A stretch of DNA of 42,069 nucleotides from Verrucomicrobiaceae bacterium (lineage in GTDB: Bacteria > Verrucomicrobiota > Verrucomicrobiia > Opitutales > Intestinicryptomonadaceae). This document shows positions 25,979 through 34,762 of this stretch, one piece after another. The translations under genes and the position numbers were made by a program. Position 1 is the stretch's first letter; each line of letters begins with the position of its first letter. Under the pieces are notes generated by a model. The model was given only the letters and a program-made list of their open reading frames with translations, searched no databases and was not told the origin of the DNA. The stretch spans positions 1 through 42,069 of the forward strand of contig SUVO01000021.1 in the NCBI GenBank assembly GCA_015061955.1. The letters run 5' to 3'.

Positions 25979-26392
25979 ATGTGGCAAGTTTATGCAATTT
26001 TAGCGGCAATTTTTGCGTCTCTTACAGCGATTTTCGCAAAGATAGGCGTAAGTAATGTTAATTCACATTTAGCAACAGCTATTAGAACTGTTATTATACT
26101 ATTCATAACATGGGGGATTGTATTTGCTACAGTTCCTCTGAAAGAAGTAAAAGATATATCGCAAAAATGTATGATATTTTTGGTGTTGTCGGGGTGCGCA
26201 ACTGGGCTTTCGTGGTTATTCTATTTTAAAGCTCTTCAAGTTGGCGAAGCATCTAAAGTTGCACCAGTCGACAAATTGAGTGTGGTTTTTACTATAATAT
26301 TGGCATTTGCATTTTTAGGAGAGCCATTGACAGCAAAAGTAGTGATAGGTGGTTTACTAATTTTGGCAGGCTCGTTAGTACTTATTTTTTAA
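25979..26392 (+). CDS. Small EamA/DMT-superfamily transporter
   Basis: The start at 25979 (ATGTGGCAA) gives a 137-aa protein that begins directly with a membrane helix. A TTG at 25943 overlapping the upstream gene is unlikely. It has five hydrophobic segments and the EamA half-repeat hallmarks: FASLTAIFAKIGVSN at the start, then FYFKALQVGEASKVAPVDKLSVVFTIILAFAFLGEPLT and a last helix GGLLILAGSLVLIF. Proteins of this size are single-repeat members of the drug/metabolite transporter superfamily that probably dimerise. Substrate unknown. Confidence 0.8.
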   Translation: MWQVYAILAAIFASLTAIFAKIGVSNVNSHLATAIRTVIILFITWGIVFATVPLKEVKDISQKCMIFLVLSGCATGLSWLFYFKALQVGEASKVAPVDKLSVVFTIILAFAFLGEPLTAKVVIGGLLILAGSLVLIF

Positions 26393-26423
26393 GTATAAAT
26401 TGTAATAGTTTCGTTTATAAATC

Positions 26424-26452
26424 TTGACGATTGATTGTTAAAATTAAATAAT
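26424..26452 (+). promoter_or_regulatory. Promoter of the polyene ketosynthase operon
   Basis: TTGACG (26424-26429), a 17-bp spacer and AATAAT (26447-26452) match a sigma70 promoter with two mismatches. It lies between the EamA stop and the first ketosynthase gene. Transcription would start about 8 nt before the ATG at 26467, giving a very short leader. Confidence 0.5.
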
Positions 26453-26466
26453 GCAGTCGTTTTATT

Positions 26467-27633
26467 ATGAAGTTCGCATTATCAGATTTAGGTATAGTTT
26501 GCGCTCTCGGTTGTGGAAAGAACGAAGTGTTGAAAAACGCACTGTCGGCATCTGTTGTTGGAATGGTAAAATCAGATTCAGTTATAAAAGGTAGCCAAAC
26601 TGTATTAGGCGAAGTATCTTGTTCTTTGCCAGAAATCAGCAATTCATACTACGATACAAGATGTAATCAATTAGCATTAAAAGCTGTTCTTGAAATTGAA
26701 AGTTGTATTTTAGATGCAATTTCAAAATATGGAAAAGATAGAGTTGGTGTTGTTATTGGCTCAAGTAATTCTGGTATGCGAGAATTTCAGAACGAATACT
26801 ATTTGTATAGTCGATGCAATAATATAAACAAACCATTAGCTTGTCATGGTGAGCTTGGTAATTGTGCCGATTTTTTGCGTGAATATTTTAAATTAACAGC
26901 TCCAAGTTATACGATATCAACTGCTTGTTCTTCGTCGGCAAAGGCGTTTGCTTCGGCACAAAATCTTTTGAAAAACAATGTTGTAGATGCTGTTATTGTT
27001 GGTGGAGCCGATAGTATTTGTAATTTTGTTGTAAATGGATTTTCTGCATTGGGTGCAATCAGTACTAATCTTACAAATCCAATGAGCGTAAATCGCTCTG
27101 GTATAAATATAGGTGAAGGTGCTGGTATATTCCTAATGACAAAAGAATCTGCTTCAATAAACTTGCTCAGCGTTGGTGAAAGTTCTGATGCCTATCATAT
27201 AACAAGTCCAGATCCTTCTGGCGAAGGCGCAAAACTTTCTATGTTAGATGCTCTTAAAAAAGCAAACTTACAGCCTTCGCAAATCGACTATTTAAATTTA
27301 CACGGAACAGGTACGCTATTCAACGATTCAATGGAATCAAAAGCTGTTAATAGTGTTTTTGGCGAAAATTTAAAGTGCTCATCCACTAAAGCAATGACAG
27401 GTCATACCTTGGGAGCAGCAGGAGCCATTGAAGCTGGGTTGTGCTATTTGATGATGTCGGATTTGAATTCAACAAAACAACTTCTACCTCATGTTTTTGA
27501 TGGTAATTTAGACGACAAAATATCACGCATTTCATTAGTTGACAATTGTGAATATGCAAATGTTAAATATGTGTTGAGTAATTCGTTTGCATTTGGTGGT
27601 AGTAATGCGTCGGTTATATTAGAAAAGGCTTAA
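26467..27633 (+). CDS. apeO: Beta-ketoacyl-ACP synthase, aryl-polyene type (ApeO-like)
   Basis: The 388-aa thiolase-fold condensing enzyme has the complete Cys-His-His triad: STACSSS (about residue 156), LHGTGT and MTGHTLGAAGA, so it should be active. It is first in a plus-strand run of four genes in the same order as E. coli apeO-P-Q-R. There ApeO works with the chain-length-factor partner ApeC to extend an aromatic starter on acyl carrier protein. The partner candidate lies in the convergent operon (38195-38803). The gene is followed by the dehydratase after 2 bp. Confidence 0.85.
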   Translation: MKFALSDLGIVCALGCGKNEVLKNALSASVVGMVKSDSVIKGSQTVLGEVSCSLPEISNSYYDTRCNQLALKAVLEIESCILDAISKYGKDRVGVVIGSSNSGMREFQNEYYLYSRCNNINKPLACHGELGNCADFLREYFKLTAPSYTISTACSSSAKAFASAQNLLKNNVVDAVIVGGADSICNFVVNGFSALGAISTNLTNPMSVNRSGINIGEGAGIFLMTKESASINLLSVGESSDAYHITSPDPSGEGAKLSMLDALKKANLQPSQIDYLNLHGTGTLFNDSMESKAVNSVFGENLKCSSTKAMTGHTLGAAGAIEAGLCYLMMSDLNSTKQLLPHVFDGNLDDKISRISLVDNCEYANVKYVLSNSFAFGGSNASVILEKA

Positions 27634-27635
27634 AT

Positions 27636-28100
27636 ATGTATAAAGTTGAAGATTTATTGCCACATAGAAAACCAATGATTGTTTTGGATAAAGTTGAAAG
27701 TTGCGATTTTGAACAAGCAAAAATTGTAGTATCGTTTACCATTAGAAAAGAAGATGTATTTTTTGATGAAAGTTTAAATGGTGTAGCATCGTATTGTGCT
27801 TTAGAATATATGGCGCAAGCAATAGGTTGTTTTGCTGGACTATTTGGAAAAAGTCAAGATGCTAACTATAAACAAGATTTAGGGTTTGTATTGGGAAGCA
27901 GAAATATGGAATTAAATATTTCTACTTTTGAAAATGGTAGAACATATAAAGTTGAAGCATCTAAAGTTTTCTTTGATGATGAATTAGCATCGTTTTCGTG
28001 TACAATCTTAGATGAAAATTCAAATGTATGTGCATCAGCTTCAATAAATGTTTTTAAACCTAATAATCCACTAAAATTTTTAAATAAAATCAATGAGTAA
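27636..28100 (+). CDS. apeP: 3-hydroxyacyl-ACP dehydratase, hotdog fold (ApeP-like)
   Basis: The 154-aa protein starts with VEDLLPHRKPMIVLDKVES, typical of the ApeP/FabZ-like hotdog family. It continues with the central-helix motif ALEYMAQAIGCFAGL. It would remove water from the 3-hydroxyacyl-ACP at each extension round, leaving the conjugated double bond of the polyene. It lies between the first ketosynthase (2-bp gap) and the ketoreductase (8-bp overlap), so the genes are translationally linked. Confidence 0.82.
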   Translation: MYKVEDLLPHRKPMIVLDKVESCDFEQAKIVVSFTIRKEDVFFDESLNGVASYCALEYMAQAIGCFAGLFGKSQDANYKQDLGFVLGSRNMELNISTFENGRTYKVEASKVFFDDELASFSCTILDENSNVCASASINVFKPNNPLKFLNKINE

Positions 28101-28824
28101 ACGAGTTCTAATTACTGGCTCTAGCAGAGGCATAGGCAAAGCAACCGCATTGCGACTTGCTCGCGAAGGTTTCGACTTAGCATTGCATTACAATTCAAAT
28201 TCAATCGCAGCAGAATCTGTATTAAACGAAGTAAAAGCAATGGGAGTAAATGTTACATTGCTTAAATTTAATATCGCAAACAGAGAAGAAACTAAAAATG
28301 CAATAGAAACCGATATTGCCCAAAATGGTGTTTATTGGGGCGTTGTCTTGAACGCTGGTATAAATGCCGATGCACCATTCCCAATGATAGATGGCGATAT
28401 GTGGGATAATGTATTGCATACAAATTTAGATGGCTTTTACAATGTACTTTCTCCAATCGTAATGCGTATGGTAAGCGCTAGAAATGGTGGTAGAATAGTT
28501 GCGTTAACATCTGTTTCGGGCGTTATGGGTAATAGAGGTCAAGTAAATTATAGTGCATCGAAGGCTGGTATAATTGGCGCAGCAAAGTCGTTGGCATTAG
28601 AGCTTGCAAAACGTTCAATTACTGTAAATTGTGTTGCACCAGGTTTGATTGAAACCGATATGACAAAAGATTTACCAATAGAAGAAGCCGAAATAAAAAA
28701 ACATATACCACTTCGTCGTTTTGGTAAACCAGAAGAAGTTGCAGGTACAATATCATTTTTAATGAGCGATGATGCAGGTTATATAACACGTCAGGTAATT
28801 TCAATAAATGGAGGTTTAATATAA
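28093..28824 (+). CDS. apeQ: 3-ketoacyl-ACP reductase, SDR family (ApeQ-like)
   Basis: The 243-aa short-chain dehydrogenase has the NADPH-binding motif TGSSRGIGKATA (7-18), catalytic Tyr and Lys in NYSASKAG, Ser in LTSVSG, and a PGLIETDMT motif, all as in FabG. It would reduce the 3-keto group in each chain-extension round of the aryl polyene. Its start overlaps the dehydratase stop and its stop shares one base with the next start (TAATG). Confidence 0.9.
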   Translation: MSKRVLITGSSRGIGKATALRLAREGFDLALHYNSNSIAAESVLNEVKAMGVNVTLLKFNIANREETKNAIETDIAQNGVYWGVVLNAGINADAPFPMIDGDMWDNVLHTNLDGFYNVLSPIVMRMVSARNGGRIVALTSVSGVMGNRGQVNYSASKAGIIGAAKSLALELAKRSITVNCVAPGLIETDMTKDLPIEEAEIKKHIPLRRFGKPEEVAGTISFLMSDDAGYITRQVISINGGLI

Positions 28825-30050
28825 TGAGAAGAGTTGTTGTTACTGGTATGGGTGTGTTGAGCCCATTGGGACATTCTGTTGAAGAAAATTTCAATCGATT
28901 ACATGTGTATGAAAACGCAATAGAATCGGTTGATGCTCTAAAAGAATACAAAGGATTAAATACATCGTTGTGTTGTTTTATTAAAGACTTTCAAATGCCA
29001 GAACACTATTCTCGAAAAATACTCAGAACTATGGGGCCAGTTTCGGTAATGTCGTTGTACACAACAGAACAAGCATTAAAGCAAGCTGGAATTGAAAAAG
29101 ATAGTGATCTTGTTAGAAATGGACGATTGGGAGTTGCGTATGGGTCATCGTCTGGTTCGGTTGAACCATTGGTAGATTTTTATTCAATGATACATACAAA
29201 GGTTGTTCGCAACATAACATCTTCTACCTATGTAAAGATGATGCCACAAACAACTGCTGTAAATATTTCTTTGTACTTAAAAACAACAGGTCGATTAATT
29301 CCATCAGGAACAGCATGTACATCGGGAAGTTTATCGATAGGTTATGCCTACGAAGCAATTAAGGCTGGTATCCAAGATGTAATGATTGCAGGTGGTGCCG
29401 AAGAATTTAGTCCAACGCAAGTTGCAGTATTCGATACATTGTATGCAACAAGCTCTAAAAATGATGCTCCTAAATCGACACCATCGCCTTACGATAAAGA
29501 TAGAGACGGCTTGGTAATAGGCGAGGGGGCTGGTACTTTAATTTTAGAAGAGTACGAACACGCTAAAGCTCGTGGAGCAAATATTATTGCAGAAATTGTA
29601 GGTTTTGCAACAAATACAGATGGTTCGCATATTACACAGCCTAACGCAGATACTATCCAAATAGCTATCGAAAAATCTATACAAAGTGCTGGTATAGATG
29701 CATCTGAAATTGGTTATGTAAATGGTCATGGTACAGCAACAATGCAAGGCGATATTGCTGAAACAACAGCCACTGCAAAAGCATTCAAAAGACCTGTTGC
29801 TATATCGTCGATGAAAAGTTATATAGGTCATTCGCTCGGAGCTTGTGGTGCAATTGAAGCTGCCATGACTATCGAAATGTTGAATAATAATTGGTATATG
29901 CCAACATTAAACTTAAAGAACGTTGATAGTGCTTGTGGCGAGTTAGATTACATTTCAAGCGAAGGCAGAACTATGGATTGCCAATACGTTATGAGTAATA
30001 ATTTTGCATTCGGTGGTATAAATACATCGTTGATATTTAAAAAGATATAA
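28824..30050 (+). CDS. apeR: Beta-ketoacyl-ACP synthase II type (ApeR-like)
   Basis: The 408-aa FabF-like enzyme keeps all three catalytic residues: Cys in SGTACTSGSL (about 166), His in NGHGTATMQGD, and His in SYIGHSLGACGA. In the E. coli aryl-polyene system ApeR is the second ketosynthase, proposed to start chain building or work as a homodimer. It is the last gene of the plus-strand unit. Its stop codon is only 3 bp from the stop codon of the convergent acyltransferase gene, with no terminator between them. Confidence 0.87.
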   Translation: MRRVVVTGMGVLSPLGHSVEENFNRLHVYENAIESVDALKEYKGLNTSLCCFIKDFQMPEHYSRKILRTMGPVSVMSLYTTEQALKQAGIEKDSDLVRNGRLGVAYGSSSGSVEPLVDFYSMIHTKVVRNITSSTYVKMMPQTTAVNISLYLKTTGRLIPSGTACTSGSLSIGYAYEAIKAGIQDVMIAGGAEEFSPTQVAVFDTLYATSSKNDAPKSTPSPYDKDRDGLVIGEGAGTLILEEYEHAKARGANIIAEIVGFATNTDGSHITQPNADTIQIAIEKSIQSAGIDASEIGYVNGHGTATMQGDIAETTATAKAFKRPVAISSMKSYIGHSLGACGAIEAAMTIEMLNNNWYMPTLNLKNVDSACGELDYISSEGRTMDCQYVMSNNFAFGGINTSLIFKKI

Positions 30051-30053
30051 TAC

Positions 30054-30974
30054 TTATTCTTGAAAGAACTCAAAGAAATTATACCACTGATAAGGTGCTT
30101 GTAGTACCGATGCTTCTAAAAACGCGGAAAATTCTTTTGCTAAGTGTTCTCCGCGTTTTTTTTCATTATCAACGCAAGTAGGTTGTTTGAATTCGGCTAT
30201 ATATTTGTTGTTAGCTTCTATGCAATTTGCGAAAAATACAGGTGCTTTTAACATAGTCGAAAGTTGAAATACACCACTGGGCAATTTGCACTTTTTCAAA
30301 AGAATATCTTCTTTAAAATATTTATCAGGTGTGCGTTTGGAAAGTCTATCGCCAGCCATTATAATCAAATTCCCTTGTGTTAATTCGGAGCTTAGCTTTT
30401 CAAAAGTACTTATGTCTATTTTGGAAACATCAAAAAAGCTTAAACGACCTGTGTTTTGTTGCGACAAGAAAAACGATCTATATACAGATTGCGACCATCC
30501 CTCAACCAATGCTGTTATTTTCAATTTGCGAGTTTTGAAAACCTTATCGCTATTCATACCCAAAATTTCAAAATTACCAATGTGCGAAAATATAATAATA
30601 GCACCTTTGCCAGAATTTAAAACATTTTGAAATTCAAGAAAATCGGGCGATTGTTTTATTTGCAAGAAATCGGAATGTTTTTTATTTGCTCCCAATATTA
30701 GTTTATCGAGCATCGATAGGGCAAAGTTGTATATTAGCTTAAAAACATTTGGCTTGGTTGTTTTTAGTTTGTTCTTTGCCTGATAGTTATTTAGTACTTT
30801 AAAAAAATCATTTGCTTGACGTCTGGCATCTTTCAAAAATGGATACGAAAATACAACTACAAAGAAAATTACAATTTGAGCAAAATGTCTGCCAAATATT
30901 TTATATAACCACCAAAGTAGCTTTATTCTAAATGTTCCAACACATTTTTCTTTTTGATTATACCATTGAGCCAT
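30054..30974 (-). CDS. LpxL/HtrB-like lipid acyltransferase
   Basis: The 306-aa protein has an N-terminal hydrophobic anchor (about 30-50) and the HxxxxE acyltransferase motif in FSHIGNFEILG (about 131-141). It also has the late IIMAGDRLSKRTPDKYF block typical of lysophospholipid/lipid A acyltransferases. In E. coli the cluster's glycosyltransferase and acyltransferase activities are joined in one protein as I recall; here this domain is a separate gene at the far end of the minus operon, overlapping the exporter gene by 17 bp. It probably attaches the polyene or a fatty acid to the lipid anchor. Confidence 0.8.
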   Translation of the reverse strand: MAQWYNQKEKCVGTFRIKLLWWLYKIFGRHFAQIVIFFVVVFSYPFLKDARRQANDFFKVLNNYQAKNKLKTTKPNVFKLIYNFALSMLDKLILGANKKHSDFLQIKQSPDFLEFQNVLNSGKGAIIIFSHIGNFEILGMNSDKVFKTRKLKITALVEGWSQSVYRSFFLSQQNTGRLSFFDVSKIDISTFEKLSSELTQGNLIIMAGDRLSKRTPDKYFKEDILLKKCKLPSGVFQLSTMLKAPVFFANCIEANNKYIAEFKQPTCVDNEKKRGEHLAKEFSAFLEASVLQAPYQWYNFFEFFQE

Positions 30975-33102
30975 TTTTTGCTCCTATTAAATACGATATT
31001 GTGTAAGCAAATGTTAACCCCATTGCTAATATTATTCCTAACGAACTTATAGCACCAAAAGATGTGAATGCCAACATTCCAAAGCCGACCAGACTTGTTA
31101 AAAATGATATTAAAACTGCTGTTTTAGTTTGTTGGGATTTATTAGAATAATGAAATATTGCGTAATCGATACCAAGTCCCATAAGTATAAATAAGCCTAA
31201 GAAATGGAATAAATTTATATTTATCTGAAATAATGCTAATATTGAAACGGGCAGTGTGATTGCAAAAAGTATTGGTATAACTAATCTGATAAAATCTTTT
31301 TTAAATAAAGCAATAAGCGTCAATGTTAGTAAAACAAAACTTAGAAGTATAAATATACTTGTTGAACGCATATACGAATTAAAAACATTATTTAAGAAAT
31401 CTAAAGGTTTAAATATTTTTATGTTTTTTAAATTAGAATGCGAGTTGTCTATTGGTATAATAGCAGTCCATTGTTCGTTGTAATTGGTAAGCATACTTGA
31501 AAATATATCTTCTATTAGCGTGCCTTTAAAGTCTCGTATGTTTAAGTTTGGCTGATTTTCAGGCATTGTAAATTTCTTTTTAGCACCTAATTCTTTTTGT
31601 AGTGTTTGGGCATATTTTGTATAAAATTTTTTGATTAAATTGGCGTTTTGATTTTGTCGTTTAATAGAGGGTAAGAATTTTGAAATACCATCAATTTTAG
31701 CATCTTCTTCAATAGATAATATTTCATCAATAGTTGATGCTTTTATGATTGCGAATTTTTTGGTTGTATCGCCAAATTTTTGAGCAACAACTTTTTCTTC
31801 ATTTAGTAAATCTTTAGCTGGTGTATATAAGTCTTTGGCTTCGGTTTTAAATTTAGCCGTTGTTATTCCATATACCGATACTACTGCAAATACAACAACT
31901 AATACTATCTTGATTTTTTTAGATTTTACAGATGGGAATTTTACAACTTTATCATCTAAATTAGGCTTTATTATCTGCATAATAGATGGATAAAACAGCT
32001 TAACAAATAAATACGAAGCGGTTAAACCAACTATTGAAAATACAGATATTTCTCTTAGTAAATTTATGTCGGCAAAAAATAAAATAGCAAAACACAATAT
32101 GGTTGTTAGATAGGTTTTACTCAATGGCGATGATATTTTTTTGTATGCTATTTGTGGTGGATAATTTTTACACGCTGAAAAATAATGATACGAATAGTCT
32201 ATCGACAATCCGATTAAACTTGTCGCGAAAATCAATACACAAATATGTGGCTTAGGGAAAAACAACATTAAACTACCTAACGCAATTACAAATGAAATAC
32301 CTAAGCATAACGCTATTGGTATAAATATTCTGACACTACCAAATCCAATATATCCTAATAAAAACACCAAACTTAATGATACTATTGAAAGTATGTTTAT
32401 TTCTAATTGAGATTTTTTTGCAACTTTCAAACTATGTAAGCGTGCGCCACTGATATATATATATACTCCTCTGTCTTTGGCTGATTTTTTGATTTCTTCT
32501 ATTTTTGCAATTTTATTTTCTAATTCAAAATCAGATAAATTTTGAGAGTTATAAATGGTTGCTAAAAGCATTGTTTTACCACTTTTACTCAGAAAGCCAT
32601 TTGTCATTTTCCAACCATCACCGTATTGCAACAAGCTGTTTACATAATTGTTTAATAGGAAGAATGGATCTTTTGATATTTTAAATAAAGATGTAGAATA
32701 CGGCGATAGTATTTTGTTTTTTGCAGTTTCGTAAATAGAATATTCTTTGTTGCTTTCAAGTAATTGAATATCAGATTTAGACAACAGATAATTTGAATGT
32801 TCTAAAAGTACTTTTTTAGTGGCGATTAGTTTAGAGGTATTGTTGGTTTTAAGGTCGAGTATTTCTGCAATTTGCGTTGCTACGTTATTTAATTCTACCG
32901 TATTATTTGATTCTAAAACTATTCTAATTTTTGATGAATTGTTTTTTAGAGTTTGAATTTCCGAAGTAAAATCTTTTCCACTTGCAAGCTCAAATATACC
33001 ATACTCAAAATTAAATGGAACCACGCACATATATATAATTGCCGATATAAAAACAGCAATGTACAAAAGCCTTTGTATAAATATAGGTTTTAGTTTATTC
33101 AA
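30958..33102 (-). CDS. apeM: MMPL/RND-type lipid exporter (ApeM-like)
   Basis: The 714-aa inner-membrane protein has two repeats. Each has one helix, a large periplasmic domain and five more helices, about 12 segments in all. The first helix is near residues 9-28 and the first cluster near 235-385; the second repeat begins near 400. Motifs such as GLSIDYSYHYFSA and the matching GLGIDYAIFHYSN, one in each repeat, are the conserved proton-relay segments of the MMPL family. In aryl-polyene clusters this protein exports the finished lipid for delivery to the outer membrane. It is flanked and overlapped by the LolA-like and acyltransferase genes. Confidence 0.87.
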   Translation of the reverse strand: MNKLKPIFIQRLLYIAVFISAIIYMCVVPFNFEYGIFELASGKDFTSEIQTLKNNSSKIRIVLESNNTVELNNVATQIAEILDLKTNNTSKLIATKKVLLEHSNYLLSKSDIQLLESNKEYSIYETAKNKILSPYSTSLFKISKDPFFLLNNYVNSLLQYGDGWKMTNGFLSKSGKTMLLATIYNSQNLSDFELENKIAKIEEIKKSAKDRGVYIYISGARLHSLKVAKKSQLEINILSIVSLSLVFLLGYIGFGSVRIFIPIALCLGISFVIALGSLMLFFPKPHICVLIFATSLIGLSIDYSYHYFSACKNYPPQIAYKKISSPLSKTYLTTILCFAILFFADINLLREISVFSIVGLTASYLFVKLFYPSIMQIIKPNLDDKVVKFPSVKSKKIKIVLVVVFAVVSVYGITTAKFKTEAKDLYTPAKDLLNEEKVVAQKFGDTTKKFAIIKASTIDEILSIEEDAKIDGISKFLPSIKRQNQNANLIKKFYTKYAQTLQKELGAKKKFTMPENQPNLNIRDFKGTLIEDIFSSMLTNYNEQWTAIIPIDNSHSNLKNIKIFKPLDFLNNVFNSYMRSTSIFILLSFVLLTLTLIALFKKDFIRLVIPILFAITLPVSILALFQININLFHFLGLFILMGLGIDYAIFHYSNKSQQTKTAVLISFLTSLVGFGMLAFTSFGAISSLGIILAMGLTFAYTISYLIGAKNGSMV

Positions 33103-33653
33103 TTTATCTGTTTAAGTTCAATTTTTATTATAGTATCGTTTGCTAATTCAATATAGCAACGTTCAAATGTTTTTATACCAAAATCAACAACAATAGACTT
33201 TAAGCCAGTTTTTATCTGTGAATGTTTTGGTATACATTTTATGGATATTTTTGAAGTTGTATTTTCAAGAATGGTTACGTCGAATTTATCTTGAAAGTCG
33301 GACGTATCGCCTTTAAAAAGCAGGTCTATTGCCTTGTTGATGTCGAATTGATTTAAATCGTGTTTTTTGGTCGATTGAGGGGTTGTTATTGAGTAATATT
33401 TGTCATTAGCAAAAAAAGTAAATTTTGTTGGATATATATTATTCCAAGTAATACCTTTGTGTTTTTCGAACTTATAATTACCAATACTTTTTACACTTAC
33501 TCCGATGTCTGCAATTTCTTTTTCTAAGACAAATGTACCAATCGAACTATTAGTTTGCATAGCCCACTTTTGCAATCTTTCGGGAATGTCAATCGCCCAC
33601 AACTGTATGAACGAAAGCAAATATACAAATAGAACGTTTCTCAATATACTCAT
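33099..33653 (-). CDS. apeL: LolA-like periplasmic lipoprotein carrier (ApeL-like)
   Basis: The 184-aa protein has a signal peptide (to about WA-IDI, residue 20). The following beta-rich domain has the layout of LolA-type outer-membrane lipoprotein carriers, a half-open barrel that shields a lipid. Paired with the MMPL exporter it should carry the polyene lipid through the periplasm. It overlaps both neighbours by four bases (exporter at 33102, thioesterase at 33650). Sequence identity to LolA is not obvious, so the call leans on size, signal peptide and position. Confidence 0.7.
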   Translation of the reverse strand: MSILRNVLFVYLLSFIQLWAIDIPERLQKWAMQTNSSIGTFVLEKEIADIGVSVKSIGNYKFEKHKGITWNNIYPTKFTFFANDKYYSITTPQSTKKHDLNQFDINKAIDLLFKGDTSDFQDKFDVTILENTTSKISIKCIPKHSQIKTGLKSIVVDFGIKTFERCYIELANDTIIKIELKQIN

Positions 33654-34051
33654 ATGGATTTCAACTTTTTGAGAACTTCAGTTGGTAATTCAAAGTACGA
33701 AGTTTTTTTAGTTAACGAAACACACATTTGTTTTGTCTGAGCCTCACAAATTTTTGCTCCCGTAACAGCATCAGTAATTAGATATTTTACATGTAAATAA
33801 TTTTCGCTATCAACTAATTTTGCTTTTACTAATATTTCTTGTTCAAATTCAGATGGGCGAATATATTTAACTTCCATTTTTACAACAGGGAAGGCGTATC
33901 CCATTTTAGCCATTTCTGGATAGTTAAATTGCAATTCATTTAACAACGCACATCGAGCCTGTTCAAAATATTTTACATAATTACCATGCCACACAACATT
34001 CATTGGATCTAAATCGTAGAATGGTACTTTTATTTTTATTGATGCTTCCAT
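33650..34051 (-). CDS. apeK: YbgC-type acyl thioesterase (ApeK-like)
   Basis: The 133-aa hotdog protein has the 4-hydroxybenzoyl-CoA thioesterase signature FYDLDPMNVVWHGNYVKYFEQAR (about residues 11-33), including the catalytic Asp and the HGNY motif. In the aryl-polyene pathway ApeK is a thioesterase with an editing or release role. It overlaps the glycosyltransferase gene by 16 bp and the LolA-like gene by 4 bp. Confidence 0.88.
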   Translation of the reverse strand: MEASIKIKVPFYDLDPMNVVWHGNYVKYFEQARCALLNELQFNYPEMAKMGYAFPVVKMEVKYIRPSEFEQEILVKAKLVDSENYLHVKYLITDAVTGAKICEAQTKQMCVSLTKKTSYFELPTEVLKKLKSI

Positions 34052-34761
34052 ACAAAAAGAACTTTCTTTAAATAGTTTAAAATACCTTCAGTACACAACA
34101 TTGTATGTAATGCTGAAATAAATAAGTTGTCTCTAAAAACTTTAAAATTAGATGCTCCATTTTTAGGATAATCTACATCAACTGGCAAATTTATAATTTC
34201 ACAATTTTGACGAGCTAAACGAACGATAATTTCTATATCAAAGCCCATTCTGTAAAATTTTAATTTTGATAAAATCTTGTACGTATCTTCAACTGGATAT
34301 ATTCTGAAGCCACACATAGCATCGTCTATTCTTGCGTTTGGAACTTCTAATTTTACCCAAAAGTTTGTTATTTTTCTGCCGTAATATCTCGATTTAGGAG
34401 CATTGTGATATACGGGAGTTCCATTTATTACTGCACTTTGATTTTCTTGTGCTATTTTTTTGAATAGGTGGAAGTATTTCAAACTATGTTGTCCATCGGC
34501 ATCTATTTGGAATATATGAGTATATCCAAGTTCTTTAGCTTTTTTTAACCCCAAAACAAACGCTGAACCTTTACCCATATTTTTAGGATTTGCAACATAG
34601 CGCAAACCATTTTCATCAGATAATTTTTTTAATTCTGAGGCATCGCTACTTCCATCATCTACAAGTATAATCGGTGTTTCAAGTTCAAGTAGTTTTGGTA
34701 GAAAACGCTTAAACTGACACGTGTGATTATAAATTGGTACTATTATTGCAAGATTAAACAT
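34036..34761 (-). CDS. Family 2 glycosyltransferase, polyprenyl-phosphate-sugar type (ApeJ-like)
   Basis: I place the start at 34761 (MFNLAIIVPIYNHT...), one base after the upstream stop; the longer frame from 34800 adds residues that do not fit the fold. The 241-aa protein has the GT2 start strand IVPIYN, the VDDGSSD and QIDADGQ motifs (nucleotide and metal binding), and FRIYPVED. It resembles dolichol-phosphate mannose synthase. In E. coli this activity is part of ApeJ together with an acyltransferase. Here it stands alone, and the acyltransferase gene is 3 kb downstream. Confidence 0.82.
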   Translation of the reverse strand: MFNLAIIVPIYNHTCQFKRFLPKLLELETPIILVDDGSSDASELKKLSDENGLRYVANPKNMGKGSAFVLGLKKAKELGYTHIFQIDADGQHSLKYFHLFKKIAQENQSAVINGTPVYHNAPKSRYYGRKITNFWVKLEVPNARIDDAMCGFRIYPVEDTYKILSKLKFYRMGFDIEIIVRLARQNCEIINLPVDVDYPKNGASNFKVFRDNLFISALHTMLCTEGILNYLKKVLFVWKHQ

Positions 34762-34762
34762 A

